Of a DNA stretch of 64,000 nucleotides, positions 51,573 to 61,074 are shown piece by piece (position 1 is the first letter of the stretch; every line of letters begins with the position of its first letter). Below the pieces are notes generated by a model, which ran no database searches, was not told the DNA's origin, and worked only from the letters and a program-made list of their open reading frames with translations. The stretch is from Mucilaginibacter sp. Lineage in GTDB: Bacteria; Bacteroidota; Bacteroidia; Sphingobacteriales; Sphingobacteriaceae. Position numbers and translations under genes: made by a program. The stretch is taken from positions 20,234 through 84,233 of the forward strand of contig NZ_JANYGH010000050.1 in assembly GCF_025362475.1 (NCBI RefSeq), written 5' to 3'.

Positions 51573-52652
51573 TTACTTCGCTCTCACCATCACGGGCTTT
51601 ACTTCGGCATACTTAACCGCCGTTATTTGCACAACGGGCGTTTTAGGAAAATAGGTTAATAAAAATTCTTTTTTTGAGTCACGGTATGAACTTACAGCAC
51701 CCAACATACTCATTAACTTGATATAACACCAGGCCAGATCAAACTGATGAGGTTTGAAGCCGGAGCGGGCGCTTTTTGGATAAAGGTGGTGGTTATTGTG
51801 CCATTCGCCGGCAACGTAGCCAGGCCACAATTGGTTTATTGACATATCCTCCCGGTTATGGTCAACACCATCCCTGCGTTTATCTTCTCCTTTACCATGA
51901 CCTTCATAATTAAATGTACGTACACCAACAGCCCACACACCAGCCGAACCAAATACGGCACAAGCCAGCGGGAAACCGCCCAACAGGTAAAATGCCCCGA
52001 ACCAGAATCCCCAATTAAGAATGATACCTGCTATGGTACGGTACGGATTGGCAATGGTACCCCACTTTTGATATTGTTTGTAGGTATTTGGTGTAACACC
52101 AACGTGCTTCATTAAATTAACGCATTTTTTGTAGCTGGCCTCGTTCATGTTGCGCGCTATGGGCTGGTGATTTACATCGGCCAAAAAGCAATATAGAAAA
52201 CCACCCTGTGCATTGTACGGGTCGCCCGGCTGATCAGATAAAGCATGATGCACGTGGTGCGATACTGCATAGATCTCCTCAGGAATAATTTTAAGCGTAA
52301 GATTTTGCGTAAAAAAACGCCAAAAATTATTGCGGAATGTATAAGCACTGTGCGTACAATACCTGTGGTGCCATATGGTACCATGGGTACCCATAATGAT
52401 CATGCTGTAAACAAAAGCTACAATAAGCCCTGTTATACTAAAATATTTAAAAATGAATAAAAACAGGATTGGCGCCAGGCAAAGCACCAGGAACCAGCTT
52501 AAAAATGAAAGCCAGTTTTTTTTATCAGCAAATACATTAAGCCTGGAAAAAAATTCTTTTACGATTGTAGCATTCGTAGGTTTTGAAAGGTTACCATCCT
52601 TATCAGTCCAACCATACGAAGGTGGTTCGAGCACAGTGTTTAAGAAAGCCAT
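51573..52652 (-). CDS. Acyl-CoA/acyl-lipid delta-9-type fatty acid desaturase
   Basis: 359 residues, four membrane segments in two pairs (about 45-90 and 210-245). The three histidine boxes that bind the di-iron centre are complete: HHRYCTH (95-101), SHHVHH (131-136) and EWHNNHHLYP near 280. It introduces a double bond in membrane fatty acids. Single gene with its own terminator. Start ATG at 52650-52652. Confidence 0.93.
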   Translation of the reverse strand: MAFLNTVLEPPSYGWTDKDGNLSKPTNATIVKEFFSRLNVFADKKNWLSFLSWFLVLCLAPILFLFIFKYFSITGLIVAFVYSMIIMGTHGTIWHHRYCTHSAYTFRNNFWRFFTQNLTLKIIPEEIYAVSHHVHHALSDQPGDPYNAQGGFLYCFLADVNHQPIARNMNEASYKKCVNLMKHVGVTPNTYKQYQKWGTIANPYRTIAGIILNWGFWFGAFYLLGGFPLACAVFGSAGVWAVGVRTFNYEGHGKGEDKRRDGVDHNREDMSINQLWPGYVAGEWHNNHHLYPKSARSGFKPHQFDLAWCYIKLMSMLGAVSSYRDSKKEFLLTYFPKTPVVQITAVKYAEVKPVMVRAK

Positions 52653-52904
52653 TAAAAAAAAGGGGAGTTTAGTTTAAATTGATCGGGCGTTAATTAGATT
52701 GTCACAAGATAGTAAAAAACTACTATTCTCATCATTTTATAAAGATATAGATGAGTTTGCCAAATCCACCAATAAACTTAAAACGTTTTCGGAATAATTA
52801 AATTACTTATCAGCAAGTATATATTTTAGTTTTTATACGTATTACTTACTATTTAAGATACAATAACATGTTAATTAGATAATAAAAAAAGGAATAATTT
52901 TTGT

Positions 52905-54815
52905 TTAGCCAGCCAACGGAAGGCTAAAACTAAAGGTGCTTCCTTTATTTACCTCTGATGTTACCCATAGCCGACCGCCATTAAACTCAACCAATTCCTT
53001 ACATAAAAACAGGCCAATACCTGTACCTACTTCTCCCATGGTACCGTTCTCGGTAAAGTGCGAATTAAAACCAAATAATTTGAGCTGCTGTTCATGGGCA
53101 ATACCCTTGCCTGTATCGTTTATATTGATAATAAGTTCATTTTTATCAATACGGCTGCTTAAGCTAACAGTGCCATTATCATCTGTAAACTTTATAGCAT
53201 TGCTTATAAGGTTCCCAATTACCACCTTAATATGCTTTTCATCGGCCTTTACAAAATTGCCTGTGATAGCCACGTTTTGAAACTCGATATTTTTTTGAAG
53301 CAGCTGGTAACTATAAATTTGCGCCATCTCCTGGCCTATCGCATAAATATTAATAGCTGATGGGCTTATATTGATGCCCCTGATCTGGCTGCCGGCCCAT
53401 TCCAATAAATTGGATAAGGTGAGCTCGGCCCCTTTTATTACAGGTTCCATTTTCTTCATCAAACCATGCATGTCTTCCAGGTTTAAATCATCATCTTCAA
53501 ATAGACCCATTATATTACGCAGGTTGGCAAAAGGTGTGCGCAGATCATGCCCTATAACTGCCAGTAGCTTATCTTTTAGTTTATTTACGGCAGCCAAGTT
53601 TAGGGCTTGCTCTTCTATCAGGTTTTTCTGAATTATGAGGGCCTCCTGCTGCCTGCACAGCGATTTGCTCAGTAACTTCTTTTGATTATAACTGTAGTAA
53701 GTGATATATAAAGCAATAAGCACTACCAATAGCGAAATTGCCAGTGTTATGATGATGATAGTTTGAAAATGAATTTTTTCTTTTGCCTCCTTACCCTTTC
53801 GTTCAATAGCGGCTATCTCGTTCAGTCTGGCATTAAACGTAAAGTAGTTTTGTATGAGCTCGGTATTATGTCTTTTATTGTACACATTTAAGCTATCCAA
53901 TGCCGCGCTGTATTTCTTTTGATAAGTCAGCGCATTTAAAAGATCATGCTTTTGCTCAAAACTAACCACCATTGCTTTGTAAGCTGATGATATGCCCTCC
54001 ATCAAACCCAAACTATCAGATAACCTTGCTCCTTTTTGTGCATACCCTATAGCTTTATCGTATTGTTTAAGCTCATTATAAAGCACAGCAAATTCAATGG
54101 AGGTTTTTGCACGCAGGCGCTTATTGCCGGTTTTAAAACTCATCCTAACAGCGGTATCCGCGTAAGCAATGGCTTTGGGGTAGTTTTTTTTATAGTGATG
54201 GATGGAACCAAGACGGGTATAAACAATGCTGATATTACCATCATCTTTAGCCTGCTTAAAATAGGTTAATGCCTGCATACTGGCAGGTATTGCATTATTG
54301 TAATCCTGCATCCTGATCAGAATCAGTGCTTGTTCGCTATAAAACTCACCTAGCATTAGCGCATCCTTACCAGCATATTTTGCCGAGATATCGACATTGC
54401 TTTTAGCTTCTTTATAATTTTTAAGTTCGAGGTAAGTGCGGCCCAGAGAATTGTAGCATTCGGCCAATATGAGTGGCTTATCCTGCGGAATATATGTCAA
54501 GGCAGATTTTAAGTAGAATAAACTTATAGGATAATAAGACTGTGCCCAATAAACGTGCCCCAGGTTTAAAAACCCATACCCTATACCATAATTGTATTTT
54601 ATTTTTTCAGAGCGGAGCAGCGCCTTTTCGGCCATGCGGCGTGCAGAATCAGGATTACTTACATAAAGTTCATCTGCTGCTATATTTAACTTATCAATAC
54701 CAGCTCTTTCTGCCGCGGCATTAACAGGTTGTACCTTAGAAACTTTGTTTTGGGCATAAGTTACGCCGCCTGGTAACAGTAACAATAATAATAACTGGCC
54801 AATAATTTGCCTCAT
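52905..54815 (-). CDS. TPR-containing sensor histidine kinase
   Basis: 636 residues: signal peptide (to about VTYAQ, residue 21), periplasmic TPR array (about 40-310: YGIGYGFLNLGHVYWAQ, AECYNSLGRTYLELKNYKEA, TRLGSIHHYKKNYPKAIAYA), one membrane segment (351-374), a coiled linker, His-box with His423 (AVIGHDLRTPFANL) and an ATPase domain (VIGNLISNAIKFT, ININDTGKGI, GTGIGLFLCKEL). The TPRs probably sense a peptide or partner protein. No response regulator is nearby, so it is an orphan kinase. Start ATG at 54813-54815. Confidence 0.93.
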   Translation of the reverse strand: MRQIIGQLLLLLLLPGGVTYAQNKVSKVQPVNAAAERAGIDKLNIAADELYVSNPDSARRMAEKALLRSEKIKYNYGIGYGFLNLGHVYWAQSYYPISLFYLKSALTYIPQDKPLILAECYNSLGRTYLELKNYKEAKSNVDISAKYAGKDALMLGEFYSEQALILIRMQDYNNAIPASMQALTYFKQAKDDGNISIVYTRLGSIHHYKKNYPKAIAYADTAVRMSFKTGNKRLRAKTSIEFAVLYNELKQYDKAIGYAQKGARLSDSLGLMEGISSAYKAMVVSFEQKHDLLNALTYQKKYSAALDSLNVYNKRHNTELIQNYFTFNARLNEIAAIERKGKEAKEKIHFQTIIIITLAISLLVVLIALYITYYSYNQKKLLSKSLCRQQEALIIQKNLIEEQALNLAAVNKLKDKLLAVIGHDLRTPFANLRNIMGLFEDDDLNLEDMHGLMKKMEPVIKGAELTLSNLLEWAGSQIRGINISPSAINIYAIGQEMAQIYSYQLLQKNIEFQNVAITGNFVKADEKHIKVVIGNLISNAIKFTDDNGTVSLSSRIDKNELIININDTGKGIAHEQQLKLFGFNSHFTENGTMGEVGTGIGLFLCKELVEFNGGRLWVTSEVNKGSTFSFSLPLAG

Positions 54816-54904
54816 TTATACAGGAGTTGGGAAACCTTAGTTCTTAATTTATTAATATGGCGTTACCCAAAACTTGCTGCAAATTAGCGGATAACTTAAA
54901 GACG

Positions 54905-55471
54905 TTACCCAGCCACTAAGCATCTTTCGCCCACAAGCAGCTGAATGCAATGCTCATAATTATCAGGCATTTGTATTTGCTCAACTTCTTTCATATAACT
55001 CTGCTTGATTTCTTTACGGCGGCGTGCCTCTATAAATCGCCTTACCTGCTCGCGATGTTCCAATATCAATCCCGGAACTTTGGCCGGCTTGTTAGCATCA
55101 TCCTTAGCTACCATGGTAAAATAGCTGGTATTTGTATGCTTTACAGAGTTGTTCTTGATGTTTTCTGATATAACCCTGATCCCCACTACCAACGATGTGT
55201 TACCAACGTAGTTAACCGAAGCCATTAATGATACCAGCTCGCCCACCTCAACAGGGTGCAAAAAATCAACCGTATCAATAGATGCTGTTACACAATAATT
55301 ACCCGCATGTTTAGCAGCGCAAACATAGGCCACTTTATCCATCAGCGACAGCAGAATACCCCCGTGGATTTTTCCGCCAAAATTAGAATAAGAGGGGATC
55401 ATCAGTTCCGTGATGGTAGTTTCAGAAAAGCTTACCGTTTTATAATCGGATTGATCTGTAAGAGCTGTCAT
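54905..55471 (-). CDS. Hotdog-fold acyl-CoA thioesterase
   Basis: 188 residues. The first part is a single hotdog domain of the YciA/Acot7 group: ELMIPSYSNFGGKIHGGILLSLMDKVAYVCAAKHAG (region 24-59), with the Asn/Asp pair of the catalytic site in the NFGGKIHGG...MDKVAY segment, and TASIDTVDFLHPVEVGELVSL. A charged, helical C-terminal extension (about 145-188) may help oligomerise. It hydrolyses acyl-CoA to acid and CoA. Single gene, 90 bp from the kinase gene. Confidence 0.92.
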   Translation of the reverse strand: MTALTDQSDYKTVSFSETTITELMIPSYSNFGGKIHGGILLSLMDKVAYVCAAKHAGNYCVTASIDTVDFLHPVEVGELVSLMASVNYVGNTSLVVGIRVISENIKNNSVKHTNTSYFTMVAKDDANKPAKVPGLILEHREQVRRFIEARRRKEIKQSYMKEVEQIQMPDNYEHCIQLLVGERCLVAG

Positions 55472-55598
55472 GTGATAAAAATTGTGCTTACAAGTTTAAG
55501 CATCCCATGCTATTAATGCAACATTAGTATTACATAGTTAAAACAGATTAAACTTTAGCAAACTTAAATAGTCAATAACCAAACCCAATTATCTTCAA

Positions 55599-56336
55599 AT
55601 GGTTGATATTAATGGCAACCTGTTTTATATTTACCCAAAATCAATATCACAATTGAAAACTATTATCCTGTTAATTGTCTCCCTATTTTGTATAAACAGC
55701 GCCTACTCACAGGAAACTGTTGAGCGGAGCCATAAAATTAACGATCATATTACAGAAAAACTGCATGTGCTAAAAAGCGACAAAAGTACAAGGCAGGGTT
55801 TGTACCAGGCCGTGTATAACAAATCAATCGCTATAGCGAGCGGTCAGTTTGATAAAGATATAAAAACTGGTGTGTGGCATTTTTATGACCCAAACGGCCA
55901 TTTGCTGCAAAATTACGATTACACTAAAAAGGATCTCTTGTACGAGGCCCCGGAAGACACTACTTCAAACCTTCGTTATTTTGTAGATAAACAACTTACC
56001 GATACCGACCGCACCACTAAACCCATTAAACCAGGCGGAAGATACTATGGATACCTCCCTTATTTAAAACTATTTAAATTACCGGCAAACCTAATGGATA
56101 TTAATAGGGATGTTTCCATTGCCGTGGTTGAATTGCTGGTTAGCCCGGGCGGTCGGCTGGCTTATTTTAAGGTAAGCATATACAGTGGCAACTATTCCAA
56201 AACTTTTAATGTAAACATTGATGCCCTGAATGATGAGGATAGAACATTTATCCCCGCAACCTTAAACAACGAACCTATTGGCTGCAGAATATTAATCAAA
56301 TGCTTTATTGATAATGATGGCACTTTGATTTTTTAG
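55599..56336 (+). CDS. Secreted hypothetical protein with MORN-like repeat
   Basis: 245 residues. Near residue 19 a signal-like segment begins (LKTIILLIVSLFCINSAYSQ); a TTG codon there could be the true start, since 18 extra residues before a signal are unusual. A MORN-like unit (ASGQFDKDIKTGVWHFYDPNG) lies at about 85-107, and the C-terminal part (about 165-245) resembles a TonB-C-like strand-helix-strand pattern (VAVVELLVSPGGRLAYFKVSIYSG region). Such domain sets occur in Bacteroidota envelope proteins of unknown role. It is the only plus gene in its surroundings. Confidence 0.7.
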   Translation: MVDINGNLFYIYPKSISQLKTIILLIVSLFCINSAYSQETVERSHKINDHITEKLHVLKSDKSTRQGLYQAVYNKSIAIASGQFDKDIKTGVWHFYDPNGHLLQNYDYTKKDLLYEAPEDTTSNLRYFVDKQLTDTDRTTKPIKPGGRYYGYLPYLKLFKLPANLMDINRDVSIAVVELLVSPGGRLAYFKVSIYSGNYSKTFNVNIDALNDEDRTFIPATLNNEPIGCRILIKCFIDNDGTLIF

Positions 56337-56394
56337 CAAAAAAAACACTTTCTGGTGTTTCATGCAGGCTGATGATTAGCAGCTTGCTCTTTGA

Positions 56395-56760
56395 TCATTT
56401 TTCCGCTATCCACTTAACAGCTTCGTCCAGCTCATCTATAGAATAGCCTTTATATTTACCTGGTAATATATACTTAAACAGGTGGCTAAACTCCCGCACG
56501 CCGCGCTGATCTGTCACGATTGCCAACTTGTTCCACTTGGTAAAGTACTTAAGGCCAATACTTATATTGCCGCACCATGCCCCTGCATCAAAATTTTTTA
56601 TATGAGTTTCCAATACCAATAGAAAATTTATTTTACCATTTTCTTTAATATGATCATGGATCAAAGGTTTCAACGCATCTTCATAATCGGTATTTGTGAT
56701 TTCTCCAACAGCGTGTAAACCTAAGATATGTTTTGGCAGGAAATTTAAGTGCTTAAGCAT
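56395..56760 (-). CDS. SpoIIAA/STAS-like domain protein
   Basis: 121 residues, a single domain. The opening strand (HILGLHAVGEITNTDYEDAL), the central NFLLVLETHIKNFDAGAWCGNISIGLKYF segment and IAIVTDQRGVREFSHLFKYI-like block match the SpoIIAA-like (DUF3478) family. The actual residues read LAIVTDQRGVREFSHLF. These cytoplasmic proteins may bind lipids or partners; function unknown. Single gene, convergent to the preceding plus gene. Confidence 0.85.
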   Translation of the reverse strand: MLKHLNFLPKHILGLHAVGEITNTDYEDALKPLIHDHIKENGKINFLLVLETHIKNFDAGAWCGNISIGLKYFTKWNKLAIVTDQRGVREFSHLFKYILPGKYKGYSIDELDEAVKWIAEK

Positions 56761-56896
56761 TTACATACGGTATATTTTATCAATAGTTACAAAAACCACA
56801 CCATTAATTAACAAAAACGTCATTTTAACACTTATATTATCATTTTAAGTTGAAATCCCCTGAGAACACGTCTATTTTTTGACTTTCAATTTATAG

Positions 56897-56904
56897 TATC
56901 TTTG
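56897..56904 (+). promoter_or_regulatory. Bacteroidota -7 element of queG
   Basis: TATCTTTG fits TAnnTTTG exactly. A TTTG lies upstream at 56878-56881, with a slightly short 15-bp interval. Transcription would begin near 56908-56911, only 2-5 nt before the ATG at 56913. Confidence 0.55.
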
Positions 56905-56912
56905 TGGCAGAT

Positions 56913-57845
56913 ATGCAAAACAGAACGCTATATAGCCAGTTGATTAAAGACGAAGCCCAAAAGCTTGGTTTTTTGTTTTGCGGTATATCCAAAGCAGAGT
57001 TTCTTGAAGAAGAAGCCCCCCGGTTAGAATCATGGTTAAAAAAAAACATGCATGGCGAAATGCAATACATGGAAAATCATTTCGACAAACGCCTTGATCC
57101 GCGGCTGTTGGTGGATGGTGCAAAATCTGTGATCTCATTGGGTATTAACTATTACACAGATAACAAACAAACCGATCCGTTAGCGCCCAAAATATCAAAA
57201 TATGCCTATGGCATAGATTACCATACTGTTATAAAAGACAAACTGAGACAATTATTACAGCTCATTAACGAGAAGATTGGCGAAGTTGGAGGCCGGGTAT
57301 TTGTCGATTCGGCACCGGTATTGGATAAGGCCTGGGCCAAACGGGCTGGCATGGGCTGGATAGGCAAAAACTCCAACCTGCTAAACAAAAAGGCCGGTTC
57401 TTTCTTTTTTTTGGCAGAATTGATCATCGATCTGGAACTGGAATATGATATTGCTCCCACTATGGATCATTGTGGTACTTGTACCAATTGCATTGATGCC
57501 TGCCCAACAGATGCCATTGTAGGCCCTTATGTAGTTGATGGCAGCAGATGTATCTCTTACCTCACCATCGAACTTAAAAACGAGATTCCACCGGAGTTTA
57601 AAGGTAAAATGGATAACTGGATGTTTGGTTGTGATGTTTGCCAGGATGTATGCCCCTGGAACCGTTTCTCCGTATTAAACACTGAACCGGAATTTACCCC
57701 CCACCCCGACTTGCTTAATTTAAAAGCCACCGACTGGCAGGACATGACCCAGGATGTTTTTCAAAAGGTATTTAAAAACTCGGCAGTAAAGCGTACCAAA
57801 TTTGGCGGATTAAAGCGGAATATTGATTTTTTGAAGGAGATATGA
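56913..57845 (+). CDS. queG: Epoxyqueuosine reductase
   Basis: 310 residues from the ATG at 56913; a GTG at 56904 is in frame but lies within the -7 promoter element, so it is rejected. Motifs: N-terminal GFLFCGISKAEFLEEEAPRLE region, the cobalamin-site part GYGIDYH-type (here YAYGIDYHTVIKDKL), VDSAPVLDKAWAKRAGMGWIGKNSNLL region, and two 4Fe-4S sets CGTCTNCIDACP and CDVCQDVCPWNRF. It makes the last step of queuosine in tRNA anticodons. Usual length. Convergent with the exonuclease gene, sharing a terminator. Confidence 0.95.
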   Translation: MQNRTLYSQLIKDEAQKLGFLFCGISKAEFLEEEAPRLESWLKKNMHGEMQYMENHFDKRLDPRLLVDGAKSVISLGINYYTDNKQTDPLAPKISKYAYGIDYHTVIKDKLRQLLQLINEKIGEVGGRVFVDSAPVLDKAWAKRAGMGWIGKNSNLLNKKAGSFFFLAELIIDLELEYDIAPTMDHCGTCTNCIDACPTDAIVGPYVVDGSRCISYLTIELKNEIPPEFKGKMDNWMFGCDVCQDVCPWNRFSVLNTEPEFTPHPDLLNLKATDWQDMTQDVFQKVFKNSAVKRTKFGGLKRNIDFLKEI

Positions 57846-57873
57846 GACTTTTTAGGAAAGTACAATTTCATTA

Positions 57874-57905
57874 ATGCAAAAAGCCCCTGATGGGGCTTTT
57901 TGCAT
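57874..57905. terminator. Bidirectional terminator between queG and the exonuclease gene
   Basis: ATGCAAAAAGCCCC and GGGGCTTTTTGCAT form a perfect 14-bp stem with a 4-nt TGAT loop, A-run on one side and T-run on the other. It lies 28 bp past the queG stop and 21 bp past the end of the convergent gene. Confidence 0.92.
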
Positions 57906-57926
57906 ATCTCAAATCTAAATTAAACA

Positions 57927-58964
57927 CTACCCTTTTTTAAATTTCAATGCCAGCTGGGCCAGCATATCATCATTTACAGGCTGAGCAGGTTCATCCTTCT
58001 TTTTAAATGGCTTGGGTGGATATTGAGTTTTGGTATGATCGGGCTTGTGAAACTCTTTTTTAGGATAATCCGTTTTGGGAGCTTCCGCCTTTGGAGCCTG
58101 GGTTTGCTCGGCAGGCTTTGGCTGTTGAGCAGCATTTTTTGCCTGGCGTTCTGCATTTCTTTTAGCATTCCAACGGGCGTGAATTTCTTCCAGCTTGCGT
58201 TTGGTATATAAAGGAAAATCGCCCTGCATCATCCATGAATAATAGCTTGGCTCGGCAGTTAATACATCTTCTACTCTTTTGCCTTTGTGCTTGCCAAAGT
58301 TGATGGTTTCTTCGCCCTGCTCATTATAAACCATGCGGCCGGCAAAATCAACCGGCTTACTTAAGTTAGTAAATTTATGCAAAGCCTCTACATCGCCCAC
58401 AACCGGAACGGTGATATTGCCTTTTTTATCTTCCCATTGCATATTTTCATAGCGCTCAATCTGCGCCAGCAATACTTCCATGGTGGCGCGGGTATCAACC
58501 TCGGCCGAGTGTGCGTTCTCTATTTTTTTATCGCAATAAAACTGGTAAGCGGCTTTAAGTGTGCGCTGCTCCATCTGGTGAAATATATTTTGCACATCCA
58601 CAAAATGGCGATTATCCAAAGTAAATGCAACGTTAGCACGCAAAAACTCTTCCATCAGCATAGGAATATCAAACTTGTTGGAATTGTAGCCGGCAAGGTC
58701 GCTATCGCCAATAAATTCGGCAATGGCCTGGCCCAGGGCGCCAAATTGCTGCTCGTTCTGTATATGCTCGTCATAAATGCCATGCACTAATGATGATTCC
58801 AACGGAATAGGCATACCAGGATTAACGCGCCACGTTTTAACTTCTTCGCTACCATCAGGCTGCAGCTTAATAACAGATATCTCAACTATGCGGTCGGCCC
58901 CTATATTGGTGCCCGTAGTTTCAAGATCGAAAAAGGCAAGCGGACGTTTTAATTTTAGTTTCAT
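57927..58964 (-). CDS. DEDDh 3'-5' exonuclease, DnaQ-like
   Basis: 345 residues. The exonuclease domain (about 8-170) has DLETTG (Asp13, Glu15), LAGYNSNKFDIPML and HSAEVDTRATMEVLL with the His and Asp of the DEDDh set. A second part (INFGKHKGKRVEDVLTAEPSYYSWMM, about 222-247) is a small domain seen in exodeoxyribonuclease X-like proteins. The tail (about 265-345) is rich in Lys, Pro, Ala and Gln and probably disordered. It should degrade single-strand DNA ends during repair or replication. Single gene. Confidence 0.92.
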   Translation of the reverse strand: MKLKLKRPLAFFDLETTGTNIGADRIVEISVIKLQPDGSEEVKTWRVNPGMPIPLESSLVHGIYDEHIQNEQQFGALGQAIAEFIGDSDLAGYNSNKFDIPMLMEEFLRANVAFTLDNRHFVDVQNIFHQMEQRTLKAAYQFYCDKKIENAHSAEVDTRATMEVLLAQIERYENMQWEDKKGNITVPVVGDVEALHKFTNLSKPVDFAGRMVYNEQGEETINFGKHKGKRVEDVLTAEPSYYSWMMQGDFPLYTKRKLEEIHARWNAKRNAERQAKNAAQQPKPAEQTQAPKAEAPKTDYPKKEFHKPDHTKTQYPPKPFKKKDEPAQPVNDDMLAQLALKFKKG

Positions 58965-59094
58965 GGTAAAAAATCAGTAATACTGTAAAGGTCGCAAATG
59001 TCTTAAAAAGAATCAGCAGAATAAATTTTTTAATTTAAATAATATTCGGTTTTATGTATTAAATTAAAACCATCCTAATTATCGCAATTATTGT

Positions 59095-61074
59095 ATGAAA
59101 AAAATACTCCTTATTACTATTTTATTTATTGGTATTCAACACTTTGCAATCGCTCAGGATTTTGAAGAAAGTGTAACCACCGAAGACCTTAGCCTAAAAA
59201 AATACGCAAAAGATACATCGGCCCATGCCTTATTTTTAAATGAGTTTGGTAAAAGCAGAATTGATATTACCGGGGACGACCATGTAAGACTAATTTTCAA
59301 TTATCATGCCCGGATCAAAATCTTTGATAAAAAAGGACTTGAAAGTGGCACCATAGAGATACCTATTCAACATAGCGGTAATAATGAAACTACAGAAGAA
59401 GTTGAAGAAATAGTTGGCACTACTTATTACCAGGATGATGATGGCCTTATGCGCAGTGCACCATTTGATGCAAAAAAAGTATATACTGTAAAGGATCATA
59501 AGTACCGAAGTACTGTGAAGTTTGCTTTACCAGCTTTGCGGCCAGGTTGTGTAATTGATTTCAGGTATAAACTTATATCACCTTACCTTGACGAATTCAG
59601 AAATTGGGATTTTCAGGATTTTATACCCAAGGCGCGGTCAAAGTACGAGGTACATATCCCCGCATTCTGGACGTTTAATGCCATATTGCGCGGAAGTTTA
59701 AAACTTTCAAACAATACATCGGAGATTGAACGGGAATGCTTTTCATCTCACGGCGCCAAATGCGATTGTTCGTTAATAGTGTACGAAATGAAAGATATCC
59801 CTGCTTTTGTAATTGAGGACCATATGACCTCGCCCAAGAACTTTTTGGCAGCTATATATTTTGATGAGGTTGAATGGACCAACCCCTACACCAGTGCAAA
59901 AACTGTTGTTTCAAAAACATGGAAAGATATTGAATATCAGCTTAAAACCAATGAGTACTTCGGATCCCAGTTTAAGCGTAAGGAGCTAATGAAAGATAGG
60001 ATTGCCGCTGTAATAGCTGGAAAAACAGATGACCTGGAAAAAGCCAAAGCCATTTACGCCTACCTTCAAAAATGGTTTAAATGGAATGATCTTACCACCA
60101 TTTATAGTCCCGACGGTATAAAAAAGGCATATGAAGCACATACCGGTACCATTGGCGATATTAACCTGGCCCTTGCCGCTGCCCTAAGAGCGGCAGATAT
60201 AAACACCGAAGTAGTAGTTTTATCAACCCGTAATAATGGCAATATCAATATGCTTTACCCGGTAATTAATGATTTTAATTACGTAATAGCTAAAGTTAAT
60301 ATTGGCGATAAAAGTTACCTGCTTGATGCCACCGATCCCTTACTATCATTTGGATTACTACCGCTCAAATGCCTAAATGATAAAGGCAGGGTGATCAGTT
60401 TAGATAAACCATCGTACTGGATTGAATTAAGCGGACTGCAGAAGGAGTCAACAACACAATCACTGGACCTTACTTTGCTTGATAATGGTAAGCTTAAAGG
60501 CACCATATCCAACTATTATTCTGGTTATGATGGCTACTTAAAACGCAAGGCCATTAAAAAGTTCAATTCGATTGATGAATATGTTGAAAATCAGGACGAA
60601 AAATTACCCAAACTCAAGATCCTTAAATCAAGTATATCAAACCTTGATAGCCTTGATATGCCGCTTGGAGAAACCTTTGAAGTTGAAATTGACGCGTTTG
60701 ATAACATGAACCATAACCGGTTGGTATTTAATCCTTTTTTATGGGATAAAATTACTACCAATCCATTTAAGCTTGCCGAAAGAGATTACCCCGTTGATTG
60801 GGGGATGGCCTCAGATAACCGGTTAATACTAAATATGCACCTGCCCGATGCTTATACTGTTGAAACCCCGCCACAGTCAATAGCTTTTAAAATGCCGGGC
60901 AATGGAGGCATGTATGCAAGCAGCTTTGAAAGTATGGGCAATACATTTACGTTCTCGAACATCACTAAGTTTACCAAACCTATTTACACATCCGAGGAGT
61001 ACCCTTACTTAAAAGAGCTTTATAATAAGATCATCCTTACCCAAAAAGCCGATATGGTTTTCAAGAAAAAATAA
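59095..61074 (+). CDS. DUF3857/transglutaminase-like secreted protein lacking catalytic Cys and His
   Basis: 659 residues with a signal peptide (to about FAIAQD, residue 21). DUF3857 beta-sandwich at about 35-245, transglutaminase-like fold at about 300-420, then a beta-rich C-terminal domain. In the core where catalytic Cys is expected (GDCK in relatives) the sequence reads GTIG, with Ile353; where His is expected it is Tyr396 (FNYVIA); only Asp411 (LLDATD) remains. It is thus probably not an enzyme but a binding or scaffold protein. Its stop overlaps the ATG of the next gene by one base (TAATG), so the two are made together. Confidence 0.85.
   Translation: MKKILLITILFIGIQHFAIAQDFEESVTTEDLSLKKYAKDTSAHALFLNEFGKSRIDITGDDHVRLIFNYHARIKIFDKKGLESGTIEIPIQHSGNNETTEEVEEIVGTTYYQDDDGLMRSAPFDAKKVYTVKDHKYRSTVKFALPALRPGCVIDFRYKLISPYLDEFRNWDFQDFIPKARSKYEVHIPAFWTFNAILRGSLKLSNNTSEIERECFSSHGAKCDCSLIVYEMKDIPAFVIEDHMTSPKNFLAAIYFDEVEWTNPYTSAKTVVSKTWKDIEYQLKTNEYFGSQFKRKELMKDRIAAVIAGKTDDLEKAKAIYAYLQKWFKWNDLTTIYSPDGIKKAYEAHTGTIGDINLALAAALRAADINTEVVVLSTRNNGNINMLYPVINDFNYVIAKVNIGDKSYLLDATDPLLSFGLLPLKCLNDKGRVISLDKPSYWIELSGLQKESTTQSLDLTLLDNGKLKGTISNYYSGYDGYLKRKAIKKFNSIDEYVENQDEKLPKLKILKSSISNLDSLDMPLGETFEVEIDAFDNMNHNRLVFNPFLWDKITTNPFKLAERDYPVDWGMASDNRLILNMHLPDAYTVETPPQSIAFKMPGNGGMYASSFESMGNTFTFSNITKFTKPIYTSEEYPYLKELYNKIILTQKADMVFKKK

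Noticed and set aside
56335..56362. Terminator after the MORN-like protein gene
   Set aside because: AAACAC/GTGTTT stem is only 6 bp and lacks a T-run on the plus strand.
58377..58790. 137-residue plus-strand frame
   Set aside because: Antisense to the DEDDh exonuclease gene, whose catalytic motifs are present in the minus frame.
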